The notes under the pieces: generated by a model
The model's input: only the letters and a program-made list of their open reading frames with translations
What the model was told of the DNA's origin: nothing
The model's database searches: none
In this document: in pieces, positions 25,160 through 33,747 of the stretch
How positions within the stretch are numbered: the stretch's first letter is position 1
How the letters are laid out: every line of letters starts with the position of its first letter
NCBI RefSeq assembly: GCF_000585995.1
Contig: NZ_CP007410.1
Span: 2,879,430 to 2,943,429 of the forward strand
Length of the DNA stretch: 64,000 nucleotides
Direction of reading: 5' to 3'
Origin: Pseudomonas brassicacearum
Lineage (GTDB): Bacteria; Pseudomonadota; Gammaproteobacteria; Pseudomonadales; Pseudomonadaceae
Translations under genes and position numbers: made by a program

Positions 25160-27175
25160 ATGCAGAGTACGTTGATCGCTGTGGGCTGTAACCGCTTGCA
25201 CAAGCGCGATGGCAGTGTGGTCGCCTTTGACGCGGACAAGATCCGCCAGGCGCTGATCGCCGCCGGCAAGGCCACCGGTGAGTACGCCGAAGCCGAGGCC
25301 GAAGGATTGCTGGAGGCGGTGCTGGACCGGTTGGAAGGGCAGAATCGCTTGAACGTCGAGCAGATCCAGGACCGTGTCGAGCGCGTTCTGATGGACGCCG
25401 GGTATTTCCTGTCCATGCGCGCCTACATCGTCTACCGCGAACAACACGGACGCCTGCGCCGGGACCGCCGGACCCTGGTGGAGGTCGCCACCTCGATGAA
25501 CGAATACCTGGACCGCGAAGATTGGCGTGTTCAGGCCAATGCCAACCAGGGTTATTCCCTCGGTGGCCTGATCTTGAACGTATCGGGCAAGGTCACCGCC
25601 AACTATTGGCTCGACGAGGTCTACAGCCAGGCCATCGGCCAGGCGCATCGGGAGGCCGACTTGCATGTCCATGACCTGGACATGCTCGCCGGCTACTGTG
25701 CCGGCTGGTCGTTGCGCACGCTGTTGCACGAAGGCCTCAACGGCGTACCTGGGCGGGTCGAGGCCGGGCCGCCCAAGCACTTGAGCAGCGCCCTGGGGCA
25801 GATGGTGAATTTCCTCGGCACCCTGCAAAACGAATGGGCCGGGGCCCAGGCGTTCAGCTCGTTCGACACGTACCTGGCGCCCTATGTGCGCAAGGATAAC
25901 CTCAGCTATGGCGAGGTTCGCCAGTCGTTGCAGGAGTTCATCTATAACCTCAATGTTCCGTCGCGCTGGGGCACGCAAACCCCCTTCACTAACCTCACCT
26001 TCGACTGGGTCTGCCCAGAGGATCTGCGCGAACAGATCCCGGTGATCGGCGGCGAAGAGATGCCGTTCGCCTACGGTGATCTGCAAGTGGAAATGGAGCT
26101 GATCAACCGCGCCTACATCGAAGTGATGCAGGCCGGCGATGCGAAAGGGCGGGTGTTCACCTTCCCGATCCCGACCTACAACATCACCCATGATTTCCCG
26201 TGGGACAGCGAGAACGCCGACCGGTTGTTCGAAATGACCGCCCGTTATGGCCTGCCGTATTTCCAGAACTTCCTCAACTCGGACATGCAGCCCAATCAGG
26301 TGCGGTCGATGTGCTGTCGCCTGCAACTGGACGTACGCGAACTGCTCAAGCGCGGCGGCGGTTTGTTCGGCTCGGCGGAGCAGACCGGGTCCCTGGGCGT
26401 GGTGACGATCAACTGCGCGCGCCTGGGTTACTTGTACAAAGGCGACACCAGCGCGTTGCTGCAACGCCTCGATGCCCTGATGGAGCTGGCGATGGAGAGC
26501 CTGGAGGTCAAGCGCAAGGTCATCCAGCATCACATGGATGCTGGTTTGTACCCTTACACCAAGCGCTACCTGGGCACCCTGCGCAATCACTTCTCCACCA
26601 TCGGCTTGAATGGCCTGCATGAAATGCTGCGCAATTTCACCGATGACCAGCAAGGCACGCACACCGAGCAGGGCCGGGCATTCGCCTTGAAACTGCTGGA
26701 TCACGTGCGGGCGACGCTGCTGCGTTTCCAGGAAGAAACCGGCCACCTCTACAACCTGGAAGCCACGCCTGCCGAAGGCACCACTTACCGCTTCGCCAAG
26801 GAAGACCTCAAGCGCTATCCCGATATCTTGCAGGCCGGCAGCCCGGTCGCTCCGTACTACACCAACTCTTCGCAACTGCCGGTGGGGTTCACCGACGACC
26901 CGTTCGAAGCCCTGGAGTTGCAGGATGAACTGCAATGCAAATACACCGGCGGCACCGTGTTGCACCTGTACATGGCCGAGCAGATTTCCTCGACCCAGGC
27001 ATGCAAGCAACTGGTGCGCAAGGCCCTGGGACGTTTCCGCCTGCCGTACCTGACCATCACGCCGACCTTTTCCATCTGCCCAGTGCACGGCTACCTGGCT
27101 GGCGAACACGAGTTTTGCCCGAAATGCGACGAGGCCTTGCTGCTGCAACAGCAGTTGGCAGGCAGCGTTCACTGA
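25160..27175 (+). CDS. nrdD: anaerobic ribonucleotide reductase NrdD, main chain lacking the glycyl-radical segment
   Basis: This 671-residue class III reductase chain makes deoxynucleotides without oxygen. An ATP-cone regulatory domain lies at about 1-95. The ten-strand barrel follows, with a catalytic-site Cys region (RSMCCRLQLD) and VTINCARLGYL. A zinc motif CPVHGYLAGEHEFCPKC lies close to the C-terminus. The chain then stops at QQLAGSVH without the R-V-x-G-Y radical loop that other NrdD proteins carry at the end. That loop is on the next ORF. ATG 25160 has GGAG nearby; the open frame from 25112 overlaps the predicted promoter start. Confidence 0.93.
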   Translation: MQSTLIAVGCNRLHKRDGSVVAFDADKIRQALIAAGKATGEYAEAEAEGLLEAVLDRLEGQNRLNVEQIQDRVERVLMDAGYFLSMRAYIVYREQHGRLRRDRRTLVEVATSMNEYLDREDWRVQANANQGYSLGGLILNVSGKVTANYWLDEVYSQAIGQAHREADLHVHDLDMLAGYCAGWSLRTLLHEGLNGVPGRVEAGPPKHLSSALGQMVNFLGTLQNEWAGAQAFSSFDTYLAPYVRKDNLSYGEVRQSLQEFIYNLNVPSRWGTQTPFTNLTFDWVCPEDLREQIPVIGGEEMPFAYGDLQVEMELINRAYIEVMQAGDAKGRVFTFPIPTYNITHDFPWDSENADRLFEMTARYGLPYFQNFLNSDMQPNQVRSMCCRLQLDVRELLKRGGGLFGSAEQTGSLGVVTINCARLGYLYKGDTSALLQRLDALMELAMESLEVKRKVIQHHMDAGLYPYTKRYLGTLRNHFSTIGLNGLHEMLRNFTDDQQGTHTEQGRAFALKLLDHVRATLLRFQEETGHLYNLEATPAEGTTYRFAKEDLKRYPDILQAGSPVAPYYTNSSQLPVGFTDDPFEALELQDELQCKYTGGTVLHLYMAEQISSTQACKQLVRKALGRFRLPYLTITPTFSICPVHGYLAGEHEFCPKCDEALLLQQQLAGSVH

Positions 27176-27192
27176 TCCGATCCATCGACCGC

Positions 27193-27198
27193 AAGGAG
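27193..27198 (+). promoter_or_regulatory. ribosome site of the separate glycyl-radical ORF
   Basis: AAGGAG eight bases before ATG 27207. It shows that the short ORF after nrdD is translated on its own and is not a by-product of a frameshift in nrdD. Confidence 0.8.
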
Positions 27199-27206
27199 CT
27201 TCACCC

Positions 27207-27368
27207 ATGAATGCATCACAAAGCCTTCCACAAGCACAGCGTCAACGTTGCGAAGTCTGGACCCGCGTGATGGGTTATCACCGTCCGGTGGCCGCCTTCA
27301 ACCCGGGCAAACAGTCCGAGCATCGCGAACGGGTGCACTTCACCGAAAGCGCGGCCGGGCGTCCATGA
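27207..27368 (+). CDS. stand-alone glycyl-radical subunit of NrdD (53 residues)
   Basis: This 53-residue protein carries CEVWTRVMGYHRPV at residues 15-28. RVMGY matches the R-V-x-G-Y loop that holds the radical glycine in class III ribonucleotide reductases, making Gly-23 the likely radical site. The fragment HFTES sits near the end. The main chain upstream lacks this loop, and the activase gene follows directly with a four-base overlap (ATGA), so the three genes form one unit. The polypeptide must dock onto NrdD in trans, as YfiD/GrcA does with pyruvate formate-lyase (inference). An in-frame join to nrdD is ruled out by the nrdD TGA at 27173-27175 and by the separate AAGGAG. Confidence 0.85.
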   Translation: MNASQSLPQAQRQRCEVWTRVMGYHRPVAAFNPGKQSEHRERVHFTESAAGRP

Positions 27369-28060
27369 GTCGAGTGCTACGGGTCGGGGGCATGGTGCCC
27401 CTGACCACCCTCGACTATCCGGGCCAACTGGCGTGCGTATTGTTTTGCCAGGGATGCGCCTGGCGGTGTCGTTATTGCCACAACCCGCAACTGATCCCGC
27501 CGCGCGGCAGCGAGGAGGTGGATTGGTGCCGGGTCCTGGCGTTCCTGCAACGCCGTCAGGACTTGCTCGACGCCGTGGTCTTCAGCGGTGGCGAACCGAC
27601 CTTGCAGGACGGCCTGGCGCCGGCCATGGAGGAGGTACGGCAGATGGGGTTTCGCATCGGCCTGCACAGCGCCGGCATCAAGCCGGCGGCCTTCGCCAAA
27701 GTGGTCGGCCTGGCCGACTGGGTCGGCTTCGACATCAAGGCCTTGCCTGAAGATGCCCTGGACGTGACCCGGGTCGAAGGCAGCGGCGCTGCCAACTGGC
27801 GCAGCCTCGACCATCTGCTGGCCAGCGGCGTGGATTATGAATGTCGTACCACCGTGCACTGGCATCTGTTCAACCCCGAACGCCTGTTGACCCTGGCCCG
27901 GCGCTTGAGCGAGCGGGGCGTCACCCGGTTTGCCGTGCAACTGGTGCGCACCGAACGGATGCTCGATCCGCATCTTTCCAGCGTGTCGGCGCATGGGTTG
28001 CAGCCGGAGCTGTGGGCCACGATGCGTGAGTTGTTTCCTTCGTTTGTGTTGCGTAGTTGA
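27365..28060 (+). CDS. nrdG: anaerobic ribonucleotide reductase activating protein NrdG
   Basis: This 231-residue radical SAM activase makes the glycyl radical on the reductase. The cluster motif CQGCAWRCRYCH appears at about 28-39, with VFSGGEPTLQ as the SAM-binding GGE motif. ATG 27365 overlaps the stop of the 53-residue radical subunit, so activase and target peptide are translationally coupled. Longer open frames from 27248 run through that subunit in another frame and are not credible. Confidence 0.92.
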   Translation: MSRVLRVGGMVPLTTLDYPGQLACVLFCQGCAWRCRYCHNPQLIPPRGSEEVDWCRVLAFLQRRQDLLDAVVFSGGEPTLQDGLAPAMEEVRQMGFRIGLHSAGIKPAAFAKVVGLADWVGFDIKALPEDALDVTRVEGSGAANWRSLDHLLASGVDYECRTTVHWHLFNPERLLTLARRLSERGVTRFAVQLVRTERMLDPHLSSVSAHGLQPELWATMRELFPSFVLRS

Positions 28061-28095
28061 GGGATCGCAGGTTTGAGTGACTGCTCGCCAAACCC

Positions 28096-28196
28096 CTGTG
28101 GGAGCGAGCTTGCTCGCGATAGCGGTGGGTCAGCTGCAGTGATGTTGGCTGTGCCGACGTCATCGCGAGCAAGCTCGCTCCCACAAGGGATTTGTG
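28096..28196. repeat. REPIN, family A, plus a partial third arm
   Basis: A family A pair in the convergent gap between nrdG and the ftr operon. A further partial arm (CCCGCTCCCACAGGG) is at about 28219-28233. The palindromes could end transcription from both sides. Confidence 0.8.
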
Positions 28197-28241
28197 CTGA
28201 ACCCAGATGTTGTGAGCACCCGCTCCCACAGGGTTTGCATG

Positions 28242-29609
28242 TCACCACCCCCAAAACTGCAACCACCACCCATAACCCACCCAACCGCTGGCCACTATCA
28301 AGCAGGCCATGGCAGCCAGTCGCTGAACGGGCGATGCCGCCATCTGCCCCAGGCGCTTCCAACCCAGCCACAGGCTCCAGGCCATCGCCGCCACCAACAG
28401 CCCGGCCCGAGCCGGCTGCACCCATTCCAGCAATAGCCCTTCATAGCGCAGCAACTTGACGGTGGTGGCCGACAGGCCGAGGAACAGTCCCGCACCGCCA
28501 AGGGGCGTCAGGGTGATGGCTAGGGGCAGATATTCTGCGGGATTGCCCGCGAGTCGTGCCGCCAGGCGCATCAGCAGCATCAGCGAAGTCCCCACCAACA
28601 GGGCACTCATGCCCAAATAGGCGACGATGCAAAAGCCATCGAGCCAGCTGAAGCTGTCATTGAGTTGCGGATAGTGCGTCAGCACCCACCAGGGCGCGTT
28701 GTCTTGCAACGGCCAGAACAGGTCGTGCGCCACCAGCCATTGGGCCAGTGCCTGCTTCAGGGCGATGAACCAGGGGCTGACGGTCCATTGAAAGGCCCCC
28801 ATGGCCAGGCCAATGACGCCGAACAACAGTAGGCGCACATCCCAGGACGAGAGCGTGGTTGGCGTTGACTGAAGGATTTCCTGGTTACTGGAGCGGGCGA
28901 TCAGGCGCACCGCATCGCGCTGGCCGCTGCAGCGACCACAGGCGTGGCAATCGGCGGCGCCGCGCATTCGGCGGATGTCCAGCAAAGGCGCGCAGTTAGG
29001 CGCGGGGCGGCGCGGCGCAGGGTTTTCCAGCCAACGTTGTTCGTCTACTTGAAAGTGCACCGGCGCCAGGCGGGCGAGCAGGGCGAAGACCCCGCTGACC
29101 GGACACAGGTAACGGCACCAGACCCGTTTGCCGCGGGCGAACAGCAGGCCAACGATCACCGCCGCGACGGTCGAGCCACCCAGGATCAGCAGCGCCGCCA
29201 GGGCATAGTCGTAGACGCTGATGAGTTGGCCATAAATCGTCGTCAGGCAGAACGCCAGGGTCGGCCAACCGGCCCAGCGCACGCTTCTTGGCACACCCAG
29301 GCCCTTGCCGTAGCGACTGGCCCATTCACTCAGGGCGCCTTCGGGGCACAGCACGCCACACCAGAGTCGACCGAACAACACGATCGAGAGCAACACGAAC
29401 GGCCACCACAGGCCCCAGAACAGGAACTGCGCCAGCAGCGTGAGGTTGTCGAACAGGTGCGCCTGACTGCTAGGCAATGGCAACAGGGCGGGCACCACCA
29501 GCAACACTGCGTAGAACAGCACCACCGCCCATTGCACGGCACGAATGGTTGCGCCGTGACGCCGCATGCCGTCGCCCAGGCGCTGGAGCCAGGGGTTCAG
29601 GTGGGGCAT
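28242..29609 (-). CDS. ftrD: FtrD-like membrane polyferredoxin of the ferrous iron system
   Basis: This 455-residue inner-membrane protein has about nine helices and cysteine groups of the NapH/NosR type: LWCGVLCPEGALSEW, WCRYLCPVSG and DCHACGRCSGQ. The last is shorter than a full ferredoxin motif. In FtrABCD systems FtrD is proposed to take electrons from the permease FtrC when ferrous iron is oxidised during uptake. ATG 29609 overlaps the end of ftrC by 13 bases, showing the same operon. It could also be labelled simply as a 4Fe-4S binding protein. Confidence 0.8.
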   Translation of the reverse strand: MPHLNPWLQRLGDGMRRHGATIRAVQWAVVLFYAVLLVVPALLPLPSSQAHLFDNLTLLAQFLFWGLWWPFVLLSIVLFGRLWCGVLCPEGALSEWASRYGKGLGVPRSVRWAGWPTLAFCLTTIYGQLISVYDYALAALLILGGSTVAAVIVGLLFARGKRVWCRYLCPVSGVFALLARLAPVHFQVDEQRWLENPAPRRPAPNCAPLLDIRRMRGAADCHACGRCSGQRDAVRLIARSSNQEILQSTPTTLSSWDVRLLLFGVIGLAMGAFQWTVSPWFIALKQALAQWLVAHDLFWPLQDNAPWWVLTHYPQLNDSFSWLDGFCIVAYLGMSALLVGTSLMLLMRLAARLAGNPAEYLPLAITLTPLGGAGLFLGLSATTVKLLRYEGLLLEWVQPARAGLLVAAMAWSLWLGWKRLGQMAASPVQRLAAMACLIVASGWVGYGWWLQFWGW

Positions 29610-30451
29610 GGCAGGTTTTCCGCCTTGCGTGGCCGCAGCCATCCTGCGACGGTCAGCCAATAGCCTATCCACACCAGCAGCGTCATCGCACTGGGGCTGG
29701 CGCGATACCCGGCGAAATCGGCGAGGAAGCCGCCCAAGCCATGGCCGTCGTCCAATATCGCACTGCTGTTCCACAGCGCATCGCCAAGGCCGCGATACAC
29801 CGGCTCGGGCCAATCCATTGCGAGCAGTTGCCCGCCGACCCGCTCGATGCCGCTGACCAGCAACGCCGCGCCCAACAGCAGCAGGATCGCTTCGCTGATG
29901 GCGAAGAAACGCGGCCATGAGATGAACCGCCGACTGCCGTGCAGCAAGGATACGGTCAACAGCGCCGCCGCCAGGCCAGCGATCGCACCCACGGCGAACA
30001 GGCTCAGTGCCGGCCCTTGCAAGCGAGCGCCGGCGCCATACAGGAAGACCACGGTTTCACTGCCTTCGCGGCTGACCGCCAGCAATGCCAGCACCATCAG
30101 GCCCAGGCCACCCTGGCGGCTCAGGCGCTGGTCGGCTTGGCGCGACAGGTCCTGCTTCAGTGTCCTCGCGTTGCGGTGCATCCAGCCGACCATTTGCACG
30201 ATCAACAGACTCGCGATCAGCGCCAACGAAGCCTGGAACCATTCATTGGCGCTACCGCTCATGGCTTCGCCGGCCAGCAGGATCAAACCCGCCAGCACGC
30301 CCGACAATAGCAAGCCCAGCAGTGCGCCGCTCCAGATGTAGCGCAGCAGCTGGCTGGCCTGTGGCTGGCGGCTGACCCAGGCCTGGAGAATGCCAATCAC
30401 CAACAACGCCTCGACGCTTTCGCGCCAGACAATAAACATCGATTGAGTCAT
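29597..30451 (-). CDS. ftrC: FTR1-family iron permease (FtrC)
   Basis: This 284-residue membrane protein has seven helices and the two iron-coordinating R-E-x-x-E motifs of FTR1 permeases: RESVE near residue 10 and REGSE near residue 117. It would move iron across the inner membrane after it is handled by the P19 and cupredoxin partners. ATG 30451 is chosen because MTQSMFIVWRESVEAL is the typical family start. The longer frame from 30520 runs back into ftrB. Confidence 0.88.
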   Translation of the reverse strand: MTQSMFIVWRESVEALLVIGILQAWVSRQPQASQLLRYIWSGALLGLLLSGVLAGLILLAGEAMSGSANEWFQASLALIASLLIVQMVGWMHRNARTLKQDLSRQADQRLSRQGGLGLMVLALLAVSREGSETVVFLYGAGARLQGPALSLFAVGAIAGLAAALLTVSLLHGSRRFISWPRFFAISEAILLLLGAALLVSGIERVGGQLLAMDWPEPVYRGLGDALWNSSAILDDGHGLGGFLADFAGYRASPSAMTLLVWIGYWLTVAGWLRPRKAENLPCPT

Positions 30452-30473
30452 GCAAACGCCTCCTGCTGGACGA

Positions 30474-30836
30474 TTACTGGGCGAGGATGCCGCCCTCGGG
30501 CAGTTGCGGATTGAATTCATCGAAGAACGGATAGTGCCCAGGCTGCAGCGGGTGAATCACGACAAAGGTAGTGACACCAGGCGACAGCACTTTTTCGACC
30601 CGCAGGGGCGTGCTTTCGAATTCCGCAGGGCCTTCACCGATATTCTTCAGCACGATCTTGAAACGCTGGCCGGCCGGGACCTCCAACAGCGGCGGGATGA
30701 AATGCCCGTCGCGCATGCTCAGTTCATAAGTCGGCAGCTGGGCATGGGCGATGGAAGGCAAGATCAAACCGGCCAACATCCACCAGGCCAGGCGTCGATG
30801 GCGCGTGACAGGCCGTGCGCAGGTTGGACGATTCAT
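30474..30836 (-). CDS. ftrB: periplasmic cupredoxin-like protein (FtrB)
   Basis: This 120-residue protein has a signal peptide (basic RHRR, then WWMLAGLILPSIAHA). A single cupredoxin-like domain follows, with GHFIPPLLEVPAGQRFKI and the FtrB-type EFES motif. In FtrABCD uptake FtrB is proposed to help oxidise periplasmic ferrous iron before import. It begins two bases after the P19 stop and ends 22 bases before ftrC. The classical copper-ligand set is not obvious. Confidence 0.8.
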   Translation of the reverse strand: MNRPTCARPVTRHRRLAWWMLAGLILPSIAHAQLPTYELSMRDGHFIPPLLEVPAGQRFKIVLKNIGEGPAEFESTPLRVEKVLSPGVTTFVVIHPLQPGHYPFFDEFNPQLPEGGILAQ

Positions 30837-30838
30837 CC

Positions 30839-31369
30839 TCAGTACCCGCCTTTTTTACCGATCCCGGCGTAGACGAATTCGTAATGCAGTTCGCAGCGCT
30901 CGAACCAGGGGGCCACGCCGGTTTCCTTGTCGGTGTGACGACCGAGGGAGCCGTGGCCGCCAGGTGGCAGGACGGTGAAGGTCAGTTGGTATTTGCCGGG
31001 GCCGAGCAGCTTCACGTTGTCGCCATAGTGCGGCCCGTCATTGGCGACCATGGCATGGAAGTCGCCCTTGAGCTCGGTGTCGTTACCCTGTTTCTTCAGT
31101 TGGAAGGACACGTTGAGGTAGGGCACGAAGCTGCCTTCCTGGAAGCCCTGCTTGTTGTCCGCCGTGGCGCGGATATCGGCCTCCAGGTGGACGTCGGAAT
31201 CGGCCGTGGCTCTCATCATGCCGGCCGGGGCCATTTCAATCGGTTGCAAATACACCGCGCCGACTTCCAGCCCTGGGCACAGTTGCGGTTCGCCGATGGG
31301 GTATTCCTTGGCCTGGGCAAGTGGTGTGAGCAACAGTAGGGCGAGGGACAGAGGGGCAAGCGTGCGCAT
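30839..31369 (-). CDS. ftrA: periplasmic iron-binding protein of the P19/FtrA type
   Basis: This 176-residue exported protein begins with a clean signal peptide (MRTLAPLSLALLLLTPLAQA). The mature part matches P19/Tp34: AVYLQPIEMAPAGM, DVHLEADIRATADN and PPGGHGSLGRHTD, which include the metal-binding Met and His residues. It captures iron in the periplasm for FtrC. It is the first gene of the operon, and a candidate Fur box is about 50-70 bases upstream. Confidence 0.87.
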   Translation of the reverse strand: MRTLAPLSLALLLLTPLAQAKEYPIGEPQLCPGLEVGAVYLQPIEMAPAGMMRATADSDVHLEADIRATADNKQGFQEGSFVPYLNVSFQLKKQGNDTELKGDFHAMVANDGPHYGDNVKLLGPGKYQLTFTVLPPGGHGSLGRHTDKETGVAPWFERCELHYEFVYAGIGKKGGY

Positions 31370-31421
31370 GATGACTTCCTGGACGACTAAGAGATGGCCG
31401 AGTCTAGGAGGCTTTGCTGCG

Positions 31422-31440
31422 AATAATAATGATTCTTGTC
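31422..31440 (-). promoter_or_regulatory. candidate Fur box of the ftr operon
   Basis: AATAATAATGATTCTTGTC matches 13 of 19 positions of the Fur consensus and lies upstream of ftrA in an AT-rich island. Iron-dependent repression is expected for an uptake operon. Confidence 0.5.
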
Positions 31441-31496
31441 AATTTTTAGCGTGAATTTTCGAGCATGAACGGCAGCTCATTCAGCCACGGCTGTTC

Positions 31497-31510
31497 TTGA
31501 TCGGGATCAA
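31497..31510 (+). promoter_or_regulatory. ANR/DNR box upstream of the DUF3079 gene
   Basis: TTGAT-CGGG-ATCAA is a perfect consensus box. Class II spacing gives a start near 31545 with a -10-like TAGTGT at 31533-31538, 26 bases before ATG 31571. It belongs to the DUF3079 gene; the ftr operon runs the other way. Confidence 0.75.
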
Positions 31511-31570
31511 GGGTTGTTGCGCCCCGACGCGGTAGTGTACGGGCACACCCATTTGTTATACGGGGTCGTC

Positions 31571-31798
31571 ATGGCAAAGCCCTTTCCCATCAGTCCCAAA
31601 CATCCCGAGCGCATTTGCTGGGGGTGTGACCGTTACTGTCCGACCAATGCCTTGGCCTGCGGGAATGGTGCCGATCGAACGATGCACCCGGCCGAGATGA
31701 TTGGGGACGATTGGTACTTGCATGGGGATTGGGGGCTGGAGCTGGTCGACATTACCGCCAAGGTCATCGATCCCAGCGCCACTCACCCGAAGGAATGA
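31571..31798 (+). CDS. DUF3079 small cysteine-rich protein
   Basis: This 75-residue soluble protein has a compact cysteine group, CWGCDRYCPTNALACGNG (C-x2-C-x3-C-P-x5-C), like half of a ferredoxin or a zinc knuckle. A conserved acidic/aromatic part follows (GDDWYLHGDWGLELVD). The function of DUF3079 is not known. ATG 31571 is the only start that keeps the promoter elements outside the gene. The perfect ANR/DNR box upstream places it in the low-oxygen regulon, so a redox or metal role under denitrification is a fair guess (inference). Confidence 0.8.
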   Translation: MAKPFPISPKHPERICWGCDRYCPTNALACGNGADRTMHPAEMIGDDWYLHGDWGLELVDITAKVIDPSATHPKE

Positions 31799-31824
31799 AG
31801 CAACCCTGTGGTGAGGGGACCCCT

Positions 31825-31918
31825 GTGGCGAGGGAGCTTGCTCCCGCTCGGGTGCGCAGCGCCCGCAAAATCTTGGGGTCGCTGCGCAACCCAGCGGGAG
31901 CAAGCTCCCTCGCCACAG
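31825..31918. repeat. REPIN, family B
   Basis: A family B pair between the DUF3079 gene and the convergent M20 peptidase gene. It is followed at about 31930-31990 by short degenerate direct repeats of CCTCAGGGAC and CCTCAAG, with no recognisable function. Confidence 0.8.
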
Positions 31919-32007
31919 GAATCAAGCTAGCCTCAGGGACCAGCAGGCCTCAGGGACTTGCAGCCTCAAGACAAGCAAGCCTCAAGTGAACGACATGGCT
32001 CGGACCA

Positions 32008-33747
32008 TCACAACTTCGGCAACTGCCCAATCCGCCCCATCATCTCGGTCACGATCTGCAGGTCCAGCAGGAACTGCTCGACCGTCTTGAACTCGTTGTC
32101 GTTATGACCGGTGTACTTGACGTCGGGCATGGCCAGGCCGAACTGCACGCCATTGGGCAAGTCATGGACCGAGGTGGCGCCGGCGGAGGTGCCGTACTTG
32201 TGTTCCATGCCCAGGTTTTCGGTGGACACGGCCAAAAGTGCTTTGACCCATTCGCCCTCGGGGTTGCGATACATCGGCTCATCGATGGAGTAATCGAAGG
32301 CCACGGCGACGTGGGATTTCTTGCTCCAGGCGGCCAATTTATCGGCAATGTCAGTCTTGAGCGCTTCCGTGGATTTGCCGACCGGCACTCGCAGATTGAC
32401 CGCAAGCTTGAAGGTCTTTTCATCCATCCCGACATAGGTCAGGGAGGCGGTCAGCGGGCCCATGAAGGCATCGGAAAAGCCAATCCCCAATTGTTTGCCC
32501 AGATAGTCCAGGCCCCAGTTCTCGGCGGCGTAACGGGCGGCGTCGGTGATGTGGTTGTGCTTGAGTTCGACCTTGCCGTCGAGGCCGTTGATAAAGTCCA
32601 GCATCCTCGCCACCGGGTTGACGCCTGACTCGGGCTCGGAGGAGTGCGCAGAAACACCGGTGAAGGTCAGTTGCACATCCTTGCCGACGACCTTGGAGGC
32701 CACTTCGAAATTGCCGCCATTGCGCTTGGCGTACTCCGTACCGGCTTGCAGCAGGCTGGCGGCCAGTTCGGCGGGCTTGTCGCTGGTGAAGGTGGCAACC
32801 GACGTCGACGGAATCTGGTTGGTGGCCAGGCCGCCGGTCAGTGCGGTGATTTCGGCGCCCTGACCCTGGGCGTCACGTCGGGTAAAGTTCGCCATGACGG
32901 TGCCGTAGCCTTTCTCGGCAATCACCACGGGGTAGCCGCCATCCAGCGCCAGGTTGTAGTTGGGCGTCGGGTTGCGTTCGAAATAATAGGGGATCGCGTC
33001 GCCGGTGGTTTCCTCGGTGGTGTCCACCAGCAGCTTGAAACTCCTAGCCAGTGGCAGCTTCTCTTCCTTGATGATCTTCATGGCGTAGAGCGCCACCACG
33101 ATGCCGTTCTTATCGTCCTCGGTACCACGGCCGTACATGCGATCACCCACCAGGGTGACCTTGAACGGATCGAGCCGGGTGCCGTCTTTCAATACCCAGT
33201 TTTCCGGCGTCACCGGCACCACGTCGGCATGGGCATGAATGCCCACGACTTCGTCGCCGCGGCCTTCGAGGGAAATCTCATAGACCCGGTTATCGATGTT
33301 GCGGAAGTTCAGGTGGAAAGACTCGGCCAGGCTTTTGATCTTGTCGGCGATCTTGAGGAATTCCGGGTTCTCGTGCTGGGCAACGCCGTCCTTGCGAAAG
33401 GTCGGGATGGCCACAAGCTCCTTCAGCGTCTCGGTGGCCGCTTTGCCGTATTTCACTCGGGCGTAGAGGCCCAGCAGGCGATGGATTTCGTTCTGCTGTT
33501 CAGCCGCAAGGGTTTTGTTGTCGAGGAAGGCGCTGATGGCGGGGCCGAGGTTGGCGGTTTTCGCCAGGTCACTCTTGGCCACGCTTGCCAGGAAATGCCG
33601 GAAATCCGTGACCGAGGTGTCGGAGAAGGTTTTGACGATGGCCGCACTCTGTTGCGCGGTGATATTGGCGTTGGCCGACATCGCGAATGACGACAGGCTG
33701 GACAGTACGAGGGTGGCAACGGCAAGACGCTTGAACGGGAAGTTCAT
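32008..33747 (-). CDS. exported M20 family dipeptidase-like metallopeptidase
   Basis: This 579-residue protein starts with a signal peptide (MNFPFKRLAVATLVLSSL, then SSFAMSANA). An M20 catalytic domain follows with the metal motifs GIHAHADVVPV, GRGTEDDKNG and DTTEETTGD, and a dimerisation or lid insert. It resembles PepV-type dipeptidases and would cleave short peptides or amidated amino acids in the periplasm. The start at 33747 is chosen for the signal peptide; an ATG at 33759 is also possible. It stands alone, so its substrate cannot be inferred from neighbours. Confidence 0.82.
   Translation of the reverse strand: MNFPFKRLAVATLVLSSLSSFAMSANANITAQQSAAIVKTFSDTSVTDFRHFLASVAKSDLAKTANLGPAISAFLDNKTLAAEQQNEIHRLLGLYARVKYGKAATETLKELVAIPTFRKDGVAQHENPEFLKIADKIKSLAESFHLNFRNIDNRVYEISLEGRGDEVVGIHAHADVVPVTPENWVLKDGTRLDPFKVTLVGDRMYGRGTEDDKNGIVVALYAMKIIKEEKLPLARSFKLLVDTTEETTGDAIPYYFERNPTPNYNLALDGGYPVVIAEKGYGTVMANFTRRDAQGQGAEITALTGGLATNQIPSTSVATFTSDKPAELAASLLQAGTEYAKRNGGNFEVASKVVGKDVQLTFTGVSAHSSEPESGVNPVARMLDFINGLDGKVELKHNHITDAARYAAENWGLDYLGKQLGIGFSDAFMGPLTASLTYVGMDEKTFKLAVNLRVPVGKSTEALKTDIADKLAAWSKKSHVAVAFDYSIDEPMYRNPEGEWVKALLAVSTENLGMEHKYGTSAGATSVHDLPNGVQFGLAMPDVKYTGHNDNEFKTVEQFLLDLQIVTEMMGRIGQLPKL

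Noticed and set aside
25136..27208. A 690-codon ORF antisense to nrdD
   Set aside because: It is a shadow frame of a well-identified gene, with no family features and no promoter logic.
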